Assembly: GCA_020632655.1 (NCBI GenBank)
Contig: JACKFD010000010.1
Coordinates: 1-64,000, forward strand
DNA from: Spirochaetaceae bacterium
Lineage (GTDB): Bacteria; Myxococcota_A; UBA9160; UBA4427
Length of the DNA stretch: 64,000 bases
Direction: 5' to 3'
Shown here: positions 1 through 8,584 of the stretch, piece by piece
Numbering within the stretch: the stretch's first letter is position 1
Layout of the letters: each line of letters begins with the position of its first letter
Notes under the pieces: model-generated
Database searches by the model: none
What the model saw: only the letters and a program-made list of their open reading frames with translations
Told to the model about the DNA's origin: nothing
Made by a program: the position numbers and the translations under genes

Positions 1-122
1 TTCTGGTCGGGCTGGCGCTTCTCCTCGAGCTCGCGGATATGGGCGAAGCCGACCTCGGCCTCGACGTATTGCCGGATCGAGTGCTGGAGGAGGCCCTGGG
101 TCTCGGTGAAATCGGGATTCAT
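1..122 (-). CDS. Acyl-CoA dehydrogenase, N-terminal fragment cut by window edge
   Basis: The reverse strand reads from an ATG at 120-122 as MNPDFTETQGLLQHSIRQ and stays open to position 1. A short N-terminal helix of this kind (few residues, then a run resembling the start of an acyl-CoA dehydrogenase alpha domain) fits the family, and the next gene upstream on the same strand is a complete acyl-CoA dehydrogenase 16 bp away. The two therefore probably form one operon, as is common for paired FadE-type subunits in steroid or branched-chain catabolism. Only about 40 codons are visible, so the family call leans on context. Confidence 0.55.
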   Translation of the reverse strand, partial: MNPDFTETQGLLQHSIRQYVEAEVGFAHIRELEEKRQPDQ

Positions 123-138
123 GGCTGCGTTCCTCCGC

Positions 139-1296
139 CTAGCGCGTCATGCCGAGATGGCGGGTGGCGATGATGTTGCGCTGGAGCTCGTTCGTGCCGC
201 CGCCGAAGCGCAGGATCGGTGAGGAGAGGTAGTTGCCCTGCACGTGGGCCTGCTCGATCGAGCGCGGGTCGTCGCGCTCGAGCACGCCCGCGCGACCGAG
301 CACGTCGACGAGCAGCGTCGACATCCGGTAGCGCAGCTCGCTGCCCGAGATCTTCGCCATCGAGGCCTCGCCGGGCTTGATCTCGCCCGACGCGATCGTG
401 ACGGCATTGCGGATCGCGAGCGCGCGATGCCGCGCGAGCTCGACGCGCAGCTCCGCCAGCTGTCGGCGCAGCACGGGATCCCGGAGCTTCTCGGGCCGCG
501 TCTTCTTGTAGTGATCGACGACGACGTCGTAGTTGCGCGCGAGGTTGCTCGTCGGCGAGAGCCCGACGCGCTCGTGGTTCAGCGCGTGCATGATCGTCGT
601 CCAGCCGCCGTGCAGCGGCGGCACGACGTCCTCGTCCGGCACGAAGACGTCGTCGTAGAAGGTCTCGTAGGTGCTCATCCCGCTCATCGTCTTGAGCGGC
701 CGGATCGTCACGCCGGGCGCGTGCGTATTCACGATCAGGACGGAGATGCCCTTGTGCCGCTTCGAGTCGGGATCGGTTCGCGTCGCGAGCCAGATGTGCG
801 TCGAGTGCGCCGCGAGCGACGTCCAGATCTTCTGCCCGTTGACCTTCCAGCCGCCGTCGACCTTCTCGCCCTTCGTGCGAAGTGCCGCGAGGTCCGTGCC
901 GGCGTTCGGCTCGGAGTAGCCGATCGCGAAGGTGAGCTCGCCGTTCCAGATGCCCGGGAGGTAGGTCTTCTTCTGGTGCTCGTTGCCGTACTGCGCGATC
1001 GACGGCGCGACCGACGTGAAGGTCAGGTTGCCGTAGGGCATGCGCCAGTACTCCATCGTTTCGACGAGGATGAACTGGTAGAGGGGATCCCGCCCTTCGC
1101 CGCCCATCTCGACGGGCCAGCACATCCGCATCCAGCCCTTCTCCTGGAGCGCCTTGTAGTACTCGCGCGTGAGCGGGCCGGCCGCGCCTTCGCGCTCGCG
1201 CATCTCGGCGGCGAGCTCGGGCGTTCGCCACTCGTGGATGAAGGATTCGACCTCGTCTCGGAAGGCGAGGTATTCGTCGGGCCAGCGGAAGTCCAT
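139..1296 (-). CDS. Acyl-CoA dehydrogenase, FadE type
   Basis: A 385-residue FAD enzyme that would introduce the alpha-beta double bond into an acyl-CoA and pass electrons to ETF. The flavin-contact motif YSEPNAGTD lies at residues 127-135, and the C-terminal signature GGGTNELQRNIIATRHLG is complete; the length is normal for the family. The ATG at 1294-1296 was chosen because an AGAGGA ribosome site lies about 6 bp upstream; the same frame stays open far beyond it, but only as a G+C artefact. It is followed by a second acyl-CoA dehydrogenase in the same direction. Substrate class is not readable from the sequence. Confidence 0.9.
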   Translation of the reverse strand: MDFRWPDEYLAFRDEVESFIHEWRTPELAAEMREREGAAGPLTREYYKALQEKGWMRMCWPVEMGGEGRDPLYQFILVETMEYWRMPYGNLTFTSVAPSIAQYGNEHQKKTYLPGIWNGELTFAIGYSEPNAGTDLAALRTKGEKVDGGWKVNGQKIWTSLAAHSTHIWLATRTDPDSKRHKGISVLIVNTHAPGVTIRPLKTMSGMSTYETFYDDVFVPDEDVVPPLHGGWTTIMHALNHERVGLSPTSNLARNYDVVVDHYKKTRPEKLRDPVLRRQLAELRVELARHRALAIRNAVTIASGEIKPGEASMAKISGSELRYRMSTLLVDVLGRAGVLERDDPRSIEQAHVQGNYLSSPILRFGGGTNELQRNIIATRHLGMTR

Positions 1297-1554
1297 GGTC
1301 GATTCCTCTCGGGTCGGTCCGGATCGAGGGCGACCCGGGGCGAGGCGCGATCGGGCGGGACGGCGGACCCACGCGCCAAAGGGGGCGGGCGGGGGGCGGG
1401 CCGGCTCGATCGCGGTCGGCGGATGATACGTCGGATCGAGGGCTCGGCGAGCGGCCGGAGGGCCGTCCGAAAGGGGGCTGAGAGCCCGATCGGCGAATGC
1501 TGCCGGTATCCTTCCGGCCCGGTCGCGCGGCGACCTCCAGGGAGGACATCGGGA

Positions 1555-2217
1555 ATGCGTGCGAGAGCGGGTGGCGACGCAGACTCTCGGCGACGCCAAT
1601 CCGTACGGCGTGCACTCCTGCTCGCCACGACGCTCCTGGCAGTGCCGACCGTCAGTGCCCCGGTCGCGACGGCGGCGGACCTGGTCGCCGAGATGACGGC
1701 AGCTTACGAGGATCTGCCGCTTTCGTACGAGCGGGTGCGCGCCCTCCTTCGGGCCGGAGAGTCCGGCGCGATCCGCACGCCTCGGATCCTCTACGACGAG
1801 GTGGTGGATGGCCTCGAGCGACGGGTGATCGACCATCTCCGATCGCATCGCGAGCAGCTCGGCCTGGCCGCGACCGACGCTCTCGAACCCCTGGAGCAAT
1901 CGCTCGCGCGCCAGATTCGCGCGGACTTCGCCCTGAACGTCATCGACAACGCCGCTCAGGCCTACTTCGATCTCGTCGAGGCCGCCGGCAAGCTGTCCGA
2001 ATGTGGCACGCCTGCATACGTGACGCATCCGCGCGGCGCTCGATTCGCGGTGTGCGTCGTCGAGGGGACCGACGGGACCGTGATCGTGAAGACCCTGCTC
2101 GAGCAGACGACCGCCAGCGAATGGGTCTTTCGCGTGGAAGACGGGCGGTACGCGCTCAGCGACATCCTCCTCCCCGTCGACGATGCGCTGATCGGATTCC
2201 TGCTGATGTCGAAGTGA
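1555..2217 (+). CDS. Secreted protein of unknown function
   Basis: A 220-residue protein. An arginine-rich n-region (residues 1-18) and a hydrophobic stretch ending ATAA near residue 41 give a plausible Sec signal peptide. The mature part is alpha-helical in look (YERVRALLRAGESG, a long ERRVIDHLRSHREQ helix) and then switches to a strand-rich C-terminus with WVFRVEDGRYALSDILLP. The overall plan (exported, about 180 mature residues, helices then strands) recalls MlaC-like lipid-binding proteins, but I see no diagnostic motif, so no function is assigned. The ATG at 1555 follows an AGGGAGG ribosome site. The gene stands alone, convergent with the SnoaL-like gene. Confidence 0.7.
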   Translation: MRARAGGDADSRRRQSVRRALLLATTLLAVPTVSAPVATAADLVAEMTAAYEDLPLSYERVRALLRAGESGAIRTPRILYDEVVDGLERRVIDHLRSHREQLGLAATDALEPLEQSLARQIRADFALNVIDNAAQAYFDLVEAAGKLSECGTPAYVTHPRGARFAVCVVEGTDGTVIVKTLLEQTTASEWVFRVEDGRYALSDILLPVDDALIGFLLMSK

Positions 2218-2237
2218 TTCGTCTGGTACGGCCGCGC

Positions 2238-2750
2238 CTAGCTTGCCCCGGCGAAATTCTCCCGATCCGTATACGTCCCCGGCTCCGGCCAGTTCGCCGA
2301 CTCGGTCTCGCAGATGCGCTCGCTGAATCGCCACCGCCCATCCGGACAGGCGACCAGTGTGTCCCGATAGCGGCCGAAGGCCATGATGTTCGGCGCCCCG
2401 CCCTGCGGTCCGCCGGTCGAATTGACGGCGACCCAGAAGCTCTCCGCGCGCGCGGTCCCGCCGTCGACCCGGATCAGGACCTGGCTGCAGACGTGCTTCG
2501 CATGGACCGCCGGCGGGCGGGGATAGGCCGCGATGTACGCCGCGAGCCGCTCGCTTCCCTGCACGCGATAGATCTCCTCGTAGTCCTTCTGCGCGTCGTT
2601 GACGAGGAAGAGCGCGTCGTCCGTGAAGCAGTCCCGCCAGACCGCCTCCTCGCCGTAGTCCATCGAGTGCGCGTAGAGATCCATCGTATGGCGGATCGCC
2701 CGCTCGATCTCCAGGTCGGGCAGCTGCCCCACGAACTCCTTCAAGGCCAT
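2238..2750 (-). CDS. SnoaL-like / NTF2-fold protein
   Basis: 170 residues with the pattern of the SnoaL-like (NTF2) fold used by small isomerases, hydratases and dioxygenase beta subunits. There is an N-terminal helix IERAIRHTMDLYAHSMD, then YGEEAVWRDCFTDDALF, and a C-terminal strand region GRYRDTLVACPDGRWRFSER. The start follows a GAGGGAG ribosome site. It lies 48 bp downstream of the dienelactone hydrolase gene on the same strand, so the two are probably co-transcribed. The catalytic role is unknown; members with this N-terminal organisation often accompany aromatic or steroid degradation genes. Confidence 0.8.
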   Translation of the reverse strand: MALKEFVGQLPDLEIERAIRHTMDLYAHSMDYGEEAVWRDCFTDDALFLVNDAQKDYEEIYRVQGSERLAAYIAAYPRPPAVHAKHVCSQVLIRVDGGTARAESFWVAVNSTGGPQGGAPNIMAFGRYRDTLVACPDGRWRFSERICETESANWPEPGTYTDRENFAGAS

Positions 2751-2798
2751 CGTACGATCTCCCTCTGCCTGCGCGCGACTCGTGCGCCGCGCCGAACT

Positions 2799-3542
2799 TC
2801 AGCCCAGGTGCTTGGCGAACATCTCGAGCAGCCGGCGACGATGACGCTCGTCCGCCTCCGCGTCGTAGCCATGCGCGCCGACGAGCGCGAAGCCGTGGTG
2901 GCAGCCCGGGTAGCGTTCGAGGGTGTAGTCCGCGCCCGCCTCCCGGAGTGCTTCGTCGATCCGCTCGGTCTCGCCCGGAATGATGTAGGGATCGTGCTCG
3001 GCGACGCCGAGGTAGAGCTCGGCGCGCATCCGATCCGCGAGGAGATGCGGGCTGTCCTCTCGATCGGTCGCCAGGTTCGCGCCGTGGATCGAGGCGGCGA
3101 CTGCGACGCGATCGGGGTAGGTGCCCGCGGCGTAGAGCGCGAGCGGCCCGCCGAGGCAGTAGCCGACGCAGGCGATCCGTCGCCCGTCCGCCTCGGGCCG
3201 CCTGTCGAAGAAGTCGAAGAAGGCCGCGAGGTCCCGCATCACGCCCTCGTTCGTCACGAGCGCGACCATCTCCATCACGCGCGCCTGCTGCACGGGATCG
3301 TCCTGGAGGGTCGCGTGATCGAGGGGCTCGTAGTCGCCGGAGCGGTAGTAGAGGTCGGGCACGAGCACGAAGTACCCGAAGCGGGCGAGCTTCTCGGCCG
3401 AGGCCAGCAGCGTCGGCCGGATCCCCATGCCGTCCATCAGGTAGACGACCGCCGGCCAGGGCCCATCCCCCGTCGTCGGATGGAAGACGTGGACGGGCAC
3501 CCGTCCTTCTGCGGTCTCGATCTCGAGCTGCTCGCCATTCAT
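2799..3542 (-). CDS. Dienelactone hydrolase family protein
   Basis: 247 residues, the usual size for this alpha/beta-hydrolase family. The nucleophile elbow is GYCLGG (127-132) with Cys129, the hallmark that separates dienelactone hydrolases from serine esterases. Asp184 in EHDPY and His216 in GCHHGF complete the triad. Classic members hydrolyse dienelactone to maleylacetate in chlorocatechol breakdown; many relatives are general ester or lactone hydrolases, and none of the other chlorocatechol genes is nearby. It is the promoter-proximal gene of a pair with the SnoaL-like gene and is divergent from the TauD-family gene across about 100 bp. Confidence 0.88.
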   Translation of the reverse strand: MNGEQLEIETAEGRVPVHVFHPTTGDGPWPAVVYLMDGMGIRPTLLASAEKLARFGYFVLVPDLYYRSGDYEPLDHATLQDDPVQQARVMEMVALVTNEGVMRDLAAFFDFFDRRPEADGRRIACVGYCLGGPLALYAAGTYPDRVAVAASIHGANLATDREDSPHLLADRMRAELYLGVAEHDPYIIPGETERIDEALREAGADYTLERYPGCHHGFALVGAHGYDAEADERHRRRLLEMFAKHLG

Positions 3543-3640
3543 GGGCTGGTCTCCTACGCAGGCGGCTCGACGCGGTGGATCCGGAGTCCGTATGCTCGAG
3601 CCCGCTTTGATAGCCTATCCGACCGAGGAGGCACGCGGTC

Positions 3641-4498
3641 ATGTCGAGACTGGACGAAGCGAAGACGGCCCCCCTGAGCGGATCGCTCGGGACGCTCGTC
3701 TCGGGACTCGATCTGCGCAAGGACCTCGACGCGGCGACCGTCGCGGAGCTCCGGGCCCTGTTCCTCGAACGACTGGTGCTCGTCTTCCCCGACCAGCATC
3801 TCTCCCCCGACGAGCAGCGCGCGTTGATGCGTCATTTCGGGGAGGTGGAGAAGCACCCCGAGCGACCCCGCGTCCTCGAAGACAGCGACGAGGAGGTCGT
3901 GATCATCACGCCCGCCGCCGGCGTCTCCGCCGTCTGGCACTGCGACTATCAACCGGACTTCCTGCCCTGCGGCATCTGCTCGCTCAACATGGTCGAGACC
4001 GCGGCGGACGGCGGTGGCGACACGATCTTCGTCAACGCCTATCGCATCTACGAGAGCTTCTCCGAGCCCGTGAAGCGACTCCTCGACGGCCTCACGGCGA
4101 TCCATCGCAACACGGGCAACGCCGGCCGCAACCGCGACGAGGCCTGGTTCCCCCTCGTCGGGACCCACCCCGAGACCGGCCGAAAGGGCCTCTTCTACAG
4201 CGCGCACCACGTCCAGGACTTCGTCGAGCTCGTGCCGGAGGACGCCGCCATGCTCCTCGCACGACTGCAGCAGCTGACCCAGAAGCCGAGCTTCTCGCTC
4301 CGCTACCACTGGAGCCCCGGCGCGATCGCGGTCTGGGACAACCGCGCCGTCCAGCACTACGTCGTGCCCGACTTCGCGGGCTCGCGCCTCCTCTATCAGG
4401 TCACCGTCTCGGCCGACCTGCTGATCCCGCTCCCGGACTACGAGGCGCCCAGCGAGAGCGACCGCGCCGTCGCTGCCTCCGAGATCGCCCCGCGTTAG
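3641..4498 (+). CDS. TauD/TfdA-family Fe(II)/2-oxoglutarate dioxygenase
   Basis: 285 residues, cytoplasmic. The iron facial triad is visible as H100-x-D102 in VWHCDYQPDF and distal His239 in AVWDNRAVQHY; Arg249 in AGSRLLYQVTV is positioned to bind the 2-oxoglutarate carboxylate. Such enzymes hydroxylate sulfonates, aryloxyacetates or other small organic acids with release of succinate and CO2. GAGGAGG lies a short distance upstream of the ATG. The next gene, an MFS carrier, begins 12 bp after the stop, so a transporter-plus-oxygenase operon for one substrate is likely; the substrate cannot be named. Confidence 0.9.
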   Translation: MSRLDEAKTAPLSGSLGTLVSGLDLRKDLDAATVAELRALFLERLVLVFPDQHLSPDEQRALMRHFGEVEKHPERPRVLEDSDEEVVIITPAAGVSAVWHCDYQPDFLPCGICSLNMVETAADGGGDTIFVNAYRIYESFSEPVKRLLDGLTAIHRNTGNAGRNRDEAWFPLVGTHPETGRKGLFYSAHHVQDFVELVPEDAAMLLARLQQLTQKPSFSLRYHWSPGAIAVWDNRAVQHYVVPDFAGSRLLYQVTVSADLLIPLPDYEAPSESDRAVAASEIAPR

Positions 4499-4510
4499 GC
4501 CCCACGCCCC

Positions 4511-5764
4511 GTGCCGAGCGACCGCCTGCCCAGACCGGGTTACACCCTCTTCGTGCTCTCGCTCGTGATGATGTTGAACGTCATCGACCGCCAGATGCTG
4601 GCCATCCTGATCGAGCCGATCAAGCGTGACCTCGACGTCTCCGACGCGGCGATGGGGCTCTTGACGGGCACCTCCTTCGCGCTGCTGCACGTCGTCGCGA
4701 TGATCCCGATCGCGAGCCTCGCGGATCGTCACTCGCGGCGATCGCTGATCGCCTGGGGCCTCGGCGTCTGGAGCGCGCTGACCGTGTTGACGGGGCTCGC
4801 GCGGAGCTTCGGGGAGATGTTCTGGATCCGACTGGGTCTCGGCGTGGGCGAGGCGACGGCCGTGCCGGCGTCGCATTCGCTCGTCTCCGATCTCTACCCG
4901 AGCGCACGCCGCGCGACGGCGCTCTCGATGCTGGTGCTCGCCGGCCCGATCGGACAGATGATCGCCTACGCGGGCGGAGGCTGGATCGCCGAGCTCTGGG
5001 GCTGGCGCACGGCCTTCTGGCTCTTCGGCCTCCCGGGCATCGCCCTCGCACTCACGATCCGACTCAGCTTCGTCGAGCCCGAACGGGGGGCGGCCGACGG
5101 GACGGGCGGACGATGGACCGCGCTTCCCTTGACGGCGGCGCTCCGGATGCTGCTTCGGCTCGCTCCGTTCCGGCATCTGGCGCTCGCGGGTGCGCTCGCC
5201 GCCGTCGCGAACTACGCCCTCCTGATCTGGTCGGCCCCGCTCTGGATGCGTGCCTTCGATCTCGGCAGCGGCGAAGTCGGCACGACCCTCGCCCTCGCGA
5301 CCGGTCCCGCGAACGCGGCGGGCATCCTGCTCGCCGGTCGGCTCGCCGATCGCCAGAGCGCGCGCGACGTGCGCTGGCTGGTCTGGATCCCGGCGATCGC
5401 CTGCGCCGCAGCGCTCGGCCCGGCCATCGGCTTCGCGACCGCACGCACGCATGCCTCGAGCGTCGCCTTCCTCGCGGTCGCTTCCTTCCTCGGCGCGATG
5501 GTGATCGGACCGGTCTTCACGGCGGTCCAGGGCATCGCCCCGCCGAATGCCCGCTCGATGGCCGCCGCCACGATCTCATTGCTCGTGACGGCCTTCGGAC
5601 TGGGGATCGCACCGCCGCTCGTCGGCTGGGCCGCCGACCTCGGCGCCGCGAGTCGGGCGGGCGACTCGCTGCGCCCGGCCCTCGTGGGTGCCGTGCTGTG
5701 CTTCGGGTGGGCGGCCGGGCACCTCGTTCTGGCCGGGCGGGCCATGGAAGCTCGGAGCCGTTAG
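4511..5764 (+). CDS. MFS transporter
   Basis: 417 residues with about 12 hydrophobic segments. The first segment ends in NVIDRQMLAIL, typical of the anion:cation-symporter/Spns-like MFS branch, and the loop 2-3 signature LADRHSRRSLI is present near residues 75-85. It starts with GTG 12 bp after the stop of the dioxygenase gene and should share its transcript. The likely role is uptake of the organic acid handled by that enzyme, though export is possible. It ends facing the patatin gene, 14 bp away. Confidence 0.88.
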   Translation: MPSDRLPRPGYTLFVLSLVMMLNVIDRQMLAILIEPIKRDLDVSDAAMGLLTGTSFALLHVVAMIPIASLADRHSRRSLIAWGLGVWSALTVLTGLARSFGEMFWIRLGLGVGEATAVPASHSLVSDLYPSARRATALSMLVLAGPIGQMIAYAGGGWIAELWGWRTAFWLFGLPGIALALTIRLSFVEPERGAADGTGGRWTALPLTAALRMLLRLAPFRHLALAGALAAVANYALLIWSAPLWMRAFDLGSGEVGTTLALATGPANAAGILLAGRLADRQSARDVRWLVWIPAIACAAALGPAIGFATARTHASSVAFLAVASFLGAMVIGPVFTAVQGIAPPNARSMAAATISLLVTAFGLGIAPPLVGWAADLGAASRAGDSLRPALVGAVLCFGWAAGHLVLAGRAMEARSR

Positions 5765-5778
5765 GCCGGGCGGGCCCC

Positions 5779-7311
5779 TCAGCCCGAAGCCCGCAGGCTC
5801 CGCTCCTCCATCCCGCCCAGGATCCGGTCCAGCGTGCGGCTCACGCGGGTACAGTTCCGGATCCGCTCGAGCTTCGGCCAGGTCGCCGCCTCGCCCTCGT
5901 GGATCATCGTCCGCGTCTCGTCCTCGGACAGCACGGCGAGCAGCTTGGCGGGATTCCAGAAGCGGCGACGGGGCAGGATGTTGATGTCCGCCGTGTAGTC
6001 CTGGGTCGCGACGCTGTAGGCCATGCGCGTCACGAGGTTGAAAGGGTAGAAACGCTTGGTGAGCTGCATCGCCAGGGGATAGGTCGCGCGCAGCCACTCC
6101 CGGCTCGCGTTCTGCCCGATCTGCCAGAGCTGTCCGGAGAGGCTCTCCTGCGCCCGCGCGTCGCTCAGGGACCAGAGGATCACGGGATTCGTCTGGCTCG
6201 TCATGAAATGGTTCACGCCGTAGAGGCGGATCAGCCGATTGGCCGGGAGGTCGTTCGTGACCGACCCGTCCACCCATTGCCGCGACGCGACGTAGGGCTG
6301 TCGCTCGCCGAGTCGGTTCCGGGCCGCGAGGGTGACCGGGGGAAAGATGCCCGGGATCGCGCAGGAGGCGAGGACGGTCTCGCGGATGAACACGTTGGGC
6401 GAGGTGATCGCATTCATCAGGCGCGATTGTTGATGCAGCTCGCGCGGTGAGATCGAGATGTTGAGTCGACGTCCGGTCCGCTCGAAGGCTTCCTGGAAGG
6501 TCCAGTCGGGGATATGGTGCTCGACGAAATGCCGGAGGTCGTCGATGCCCATGCGCCGGTTGCCCTTCAAGAGCTCGATACTGCTCTCGGAGAGACCCAT
6601 GAAGCCCTCGACGACCGCGCGCGCCTCGAGGGTCTCGAGCAGCTCGTCGTCGCCATGCGTGCCGAGGATGGCCGCGACGATCGCCCCGGCGCTGGCGCCG
6701 GAGAGGATCGAGGGCAGGAGCTTCTGCTCGATCAGCGCCCGACTCACGCCGACGTGGAAGAGTCCGAGCGCGCCACCCCCCGAGAACATCATCGCCGTCC
6801 GCCCGAAGCAATGACTCGCACGACGGAAGAACTCGAGCTTCTCGGGAAAGGAGATCGTCCCCTCGTCGACGGCCGCGAGCTGCTCGAGCGCGCCGGCGAG
6901 CTCGCGGGTGTAGTCCGTGACGAGGTCCTTCGTACCGAAATGTGCGCGTCGGTAGAGGGCCGCAGAGCCGATGCCGCCGGTGTTGCCATGGATGCCCTCG
7001 TTCAGATAGAAGAGCAGGCGATGGGCGTCACCCGAGGCGCGGATCGATCGCAGCTCGTCGATCCGACGACGGATCACCTTGTAGTCGTAGCGACGACTCC
7101 GATCGACCTGCCGCCAGCGCGCCGCACCGGTCTGCTCGTCCTCCGCGAGAGCGGCCTCCTTCCACTCGGCGTAGGTGCGCGCCTGCTGCATGCGCCGACG
7201 CGGCGAGGTCGACGCAGGCGCTTCCGTCGCAGAAGGCGGCGGGGGCGCCTTCCGGTGCCCACGCGCGCGCGCGTCCTGTCGACCTTCCAACGGCAATGCG
7301 CCACCCATCAT
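5779..7311 (-). CDS. Patatin-like phospholipase with N-terminal DUF3336-like region
   Basis: 510 residues. Residues 40-165 form the helical region that precedes the patatin domain in yeast TGL3/TGL4-type lipases (YAEWKEAALAEDEQTGAARW onward, ALYRRAHFGTKDLVTDYTREL). The patatin core has the oxyanion motif GGGALGLFH (178-186), nucleophile GASAG (205-209, Ser207) and the Asp of the dyad at DGS (Asp348). Eukaryotic relatives are triacylglycerol lipases on lipid droplets, so lipid turnover is the likely role. No signal peptide is evident. The ATG-ATG start at 7306-7311 follows GAGGAAA; the frame upstream of it looks non-coding. Confidence 0.85.
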   Translation of the reverse strand: MMGGALPLEGRQDARARGHRKAPPPPSATEAPASTSPRRRMQQARTYAEWKEAALAEDEQTGAARWRQVDRSRRYDYKVIRRRIDELRSIRASGDAHRLLFYLNEGIHGNTGGIGSAALYRRAHFGTKDLVTDYTRELAGALEQLAAVDEGTISFPEKLEFFRRASHCFGRTAMMFSGGGALGLFHVGVSRALIEQKLLPSILSGASAGAIVAAILGTHGDDELLETLEARAVVEGFMGLSESSIELLKGNRRMGIDDLRHFVEHHIPDWTFQEAFERTGRRLNISISPRELHQQSRLMNAITSPNVFIRETVLASCAIPGIFPPVTLAARNRLGERQPYVASRQWVDGSVTNDLPANRLIRLYGVNHFMTSQTNPVILWSLSDARAQESLSGQLWQIGQNASREWLRATYPLAMQLTKRFYPFNLVTRMAYSVATQDYTADINILPRRRFWNPAKLLAVLSEDETRTMIHEGEAATWPKLERIRNCTRVSRTLDRILGGMEERSLRASG

Positions 7312-7661
7312 GTCCGTTTCCTCGTCGAGGGGCCCCGATCCCCGCCCGGCCCGGGGGTCGAGTATCGCCCGGACTCGACGCCAGACCAGTCGCTCGGTCC
7401 CCCCGAAAGGGGGAAGCAAGCGGCATGCCGGTCGCACCCGGAGCGAATCGAGTCGTCATCCGCCGGTGCGGGCGGCGATCGGCCCGATCGGAGGGCCGAC
7501 GATCGGGCGGCGGATGACGCCCCCGCCCACTCAGTGGTCGAGCTCAGGGCGCGCTGTCCGCCGGAAGCGGGCTCACGCGTCCGAGACCTCGGCAGATCGA
7601 CGAATCCATGCGAGGCGACTTAGAATGCCCGCCTCGCGGAGCCCCATGCCAGGAGTCGTTC
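7312..7661. other. Divergent promoter region holding copy 1 of a structured repeat
   Basis: 350 bp between the divergent patatin and surE-like genes, with no convincing gene. The right half (7430-7518) holds the first copy of an intergenic repeat described separately. The rest presumably carries both promoters, but no clear -35/-10 pair stands out. Confidence 0.5.
7430..7518. repeat. Structured intergenic repeat, copy 1
   Basis: About 85 bp similar to 9805-9885. The core CCGCCGGTGCGGGC..GCGATCGGC..GATC is nearly identical in both. This copy is closed by a perfect 10-bp inverted pair, GTCATCCGCC (7455-7464) with GGCGGATGAC (7509-7518). Inside is a hairpin CGGCCC (7480-7485) / GGGCCG (7493-7498) with a 7-nt loop. 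In the other copy the inner stem is CGGCTC/GAGCCG, a compensated base-pair change. It may be a mobile or regulatory structured element; no further copies were noticed in the window. Confidence 0.6.
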
Positions 7662-8534
7662 ATGAACCGTGTCCTCTGCCTGCTGATCGCCTTCCTCGCC
7701 CTGTCCTGCACGACGGTCCCGCCGGCGGCGGTCGACACGCGACTCCACATCCTGCTGACCAACGACGACGGCTACGGTGCCGTCGGGATCGAGACGCTCA
7801 AGGAGGCTCTGCGCGGTGCGGGGCATCGCGTGACGGTCGTGGCTCCGAAGGGCAATCGAAGCGGAAGCAGCGCCTCGATCACCTTCGGCGCGATCCGGGT
7901 CGTCGAGGAGGCGACGGACGAGTTCAGCGCCGACGGATCGCCGGCGACGTGCGCCCTGCTCGGACTGACGGCGATGGCCGATCCGGAGGACCCCTTCGAT
8001 CTGCTGGTCTCGGGGACCAACGCCGGCGCGAATGCCGGCTCGGCGACGGGCATCTCGGGAACGGTCGGCGCGACGACTGCGGCCGTCGCGATGGGAGGCA
8101 TGCCGGCGTTGGCGGTGAGCGCGGACGAGCTGGGCAAGGAGGGCGAGCCGGGCCACCGCAAGCACTTCGAGGACACGGCCGCCTTCGCCGTCGAGGTGAT
8201 CGACCGGCTGGTGACGTCGGCCGGCGCGGGACCCATGCTGCCGGCGGGCACTCGCCTCAACGTGAACGTGCCGGGCATCCCCTTCGCAGAGACGAAGGGC
8301 GTACGCTTCGGGGTCCAGGGAACGCGTGCCCAATTCGGTCTCGGATTCGAGGAGCGGGCGCCGGGAATCTACGCGCCCGCGTTCCGCGCACCCGCCGGCT
8401 CGGGAGACGACGTCGAGGGCTCGGACGCGGCATCGCTGGCCGAGGGCTACGTCACGATCGTTCTGCTCGATGCCGACTACACGGCGCCCGCTCCCCAACG
8501 CCGGGGCGTCGAGCGCCGACTCGGCGATCTCTGA
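7662..8534 (+). CDS. SurE-like 5'/3'-nucleotidase with export signal
   Basis: 290 residues matching the SurE acid phosphatase family. The metal-binding start LLTNDDGY (Asp35-Asp36), the NRSGSSASIT loop and the SGTNAGANAG segment are all in order. SurE normally begins almost at this motif and is cytoplasmic; here about 28 extra residues form a hydrophobic leader ending in ALSC-TT, which looks like a Sec or imperfect lipobox signal. The phosphatase would then act in the periplasm on nucleotides or phospho-compounds. The TGA stop spans the left end of the IS1-like insertion, which recreated it from element plus target sequence. Confidence 0.88.
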   Translation: MNRVLCLLIAFLALSCTTVPPAAVDTRLHILLTNDDGYGAVGIETLKEALRGAGHRVTVVAPKGNRSGSSASITFGAIRVVEEATDEFSADGSPATCALLGLTAMADPEDPFDLLVSGTNAGANAGSATGISGTVGATTAAVAMGGMPALAVSADELGKEGEPGHRKHFEDTAAFAVEVIDRLVTSAGAGPMLPAGTRLNVNVPGIPFAETKGVRFGVQGTRAQFGLGFEERAPGIYAPAFRAPAGSGDDVEGSDAASLAEGYVTIVLLDADYTAPAPQRRGVERRLGDL

Positions 8535-8558
8535 GACGTGGCCCGAAGATTTCCCCTG
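8533..8558. repeat. IS left terminal inverted repeat
   Basis: Pairs with 9733-9758 with a single mismatch at the tenth base (C here, A in the other end when read inward). Its first two bases supply the GA of the surE-like TGA stop. Confidence 0.85.
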
Positions 8559-8584
8559 GCACGCGACCTGCGTAGTCAGCGGGG

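Noticed and set aside
139..3720. A single 1193-residue minus-strand frame
   Set aside because: Only the part from 1296 down matches acyl-CoA dehydrogenase; the rest is antisense to or out of frame with the secreted, SnoaL-like and hydrolase genes.
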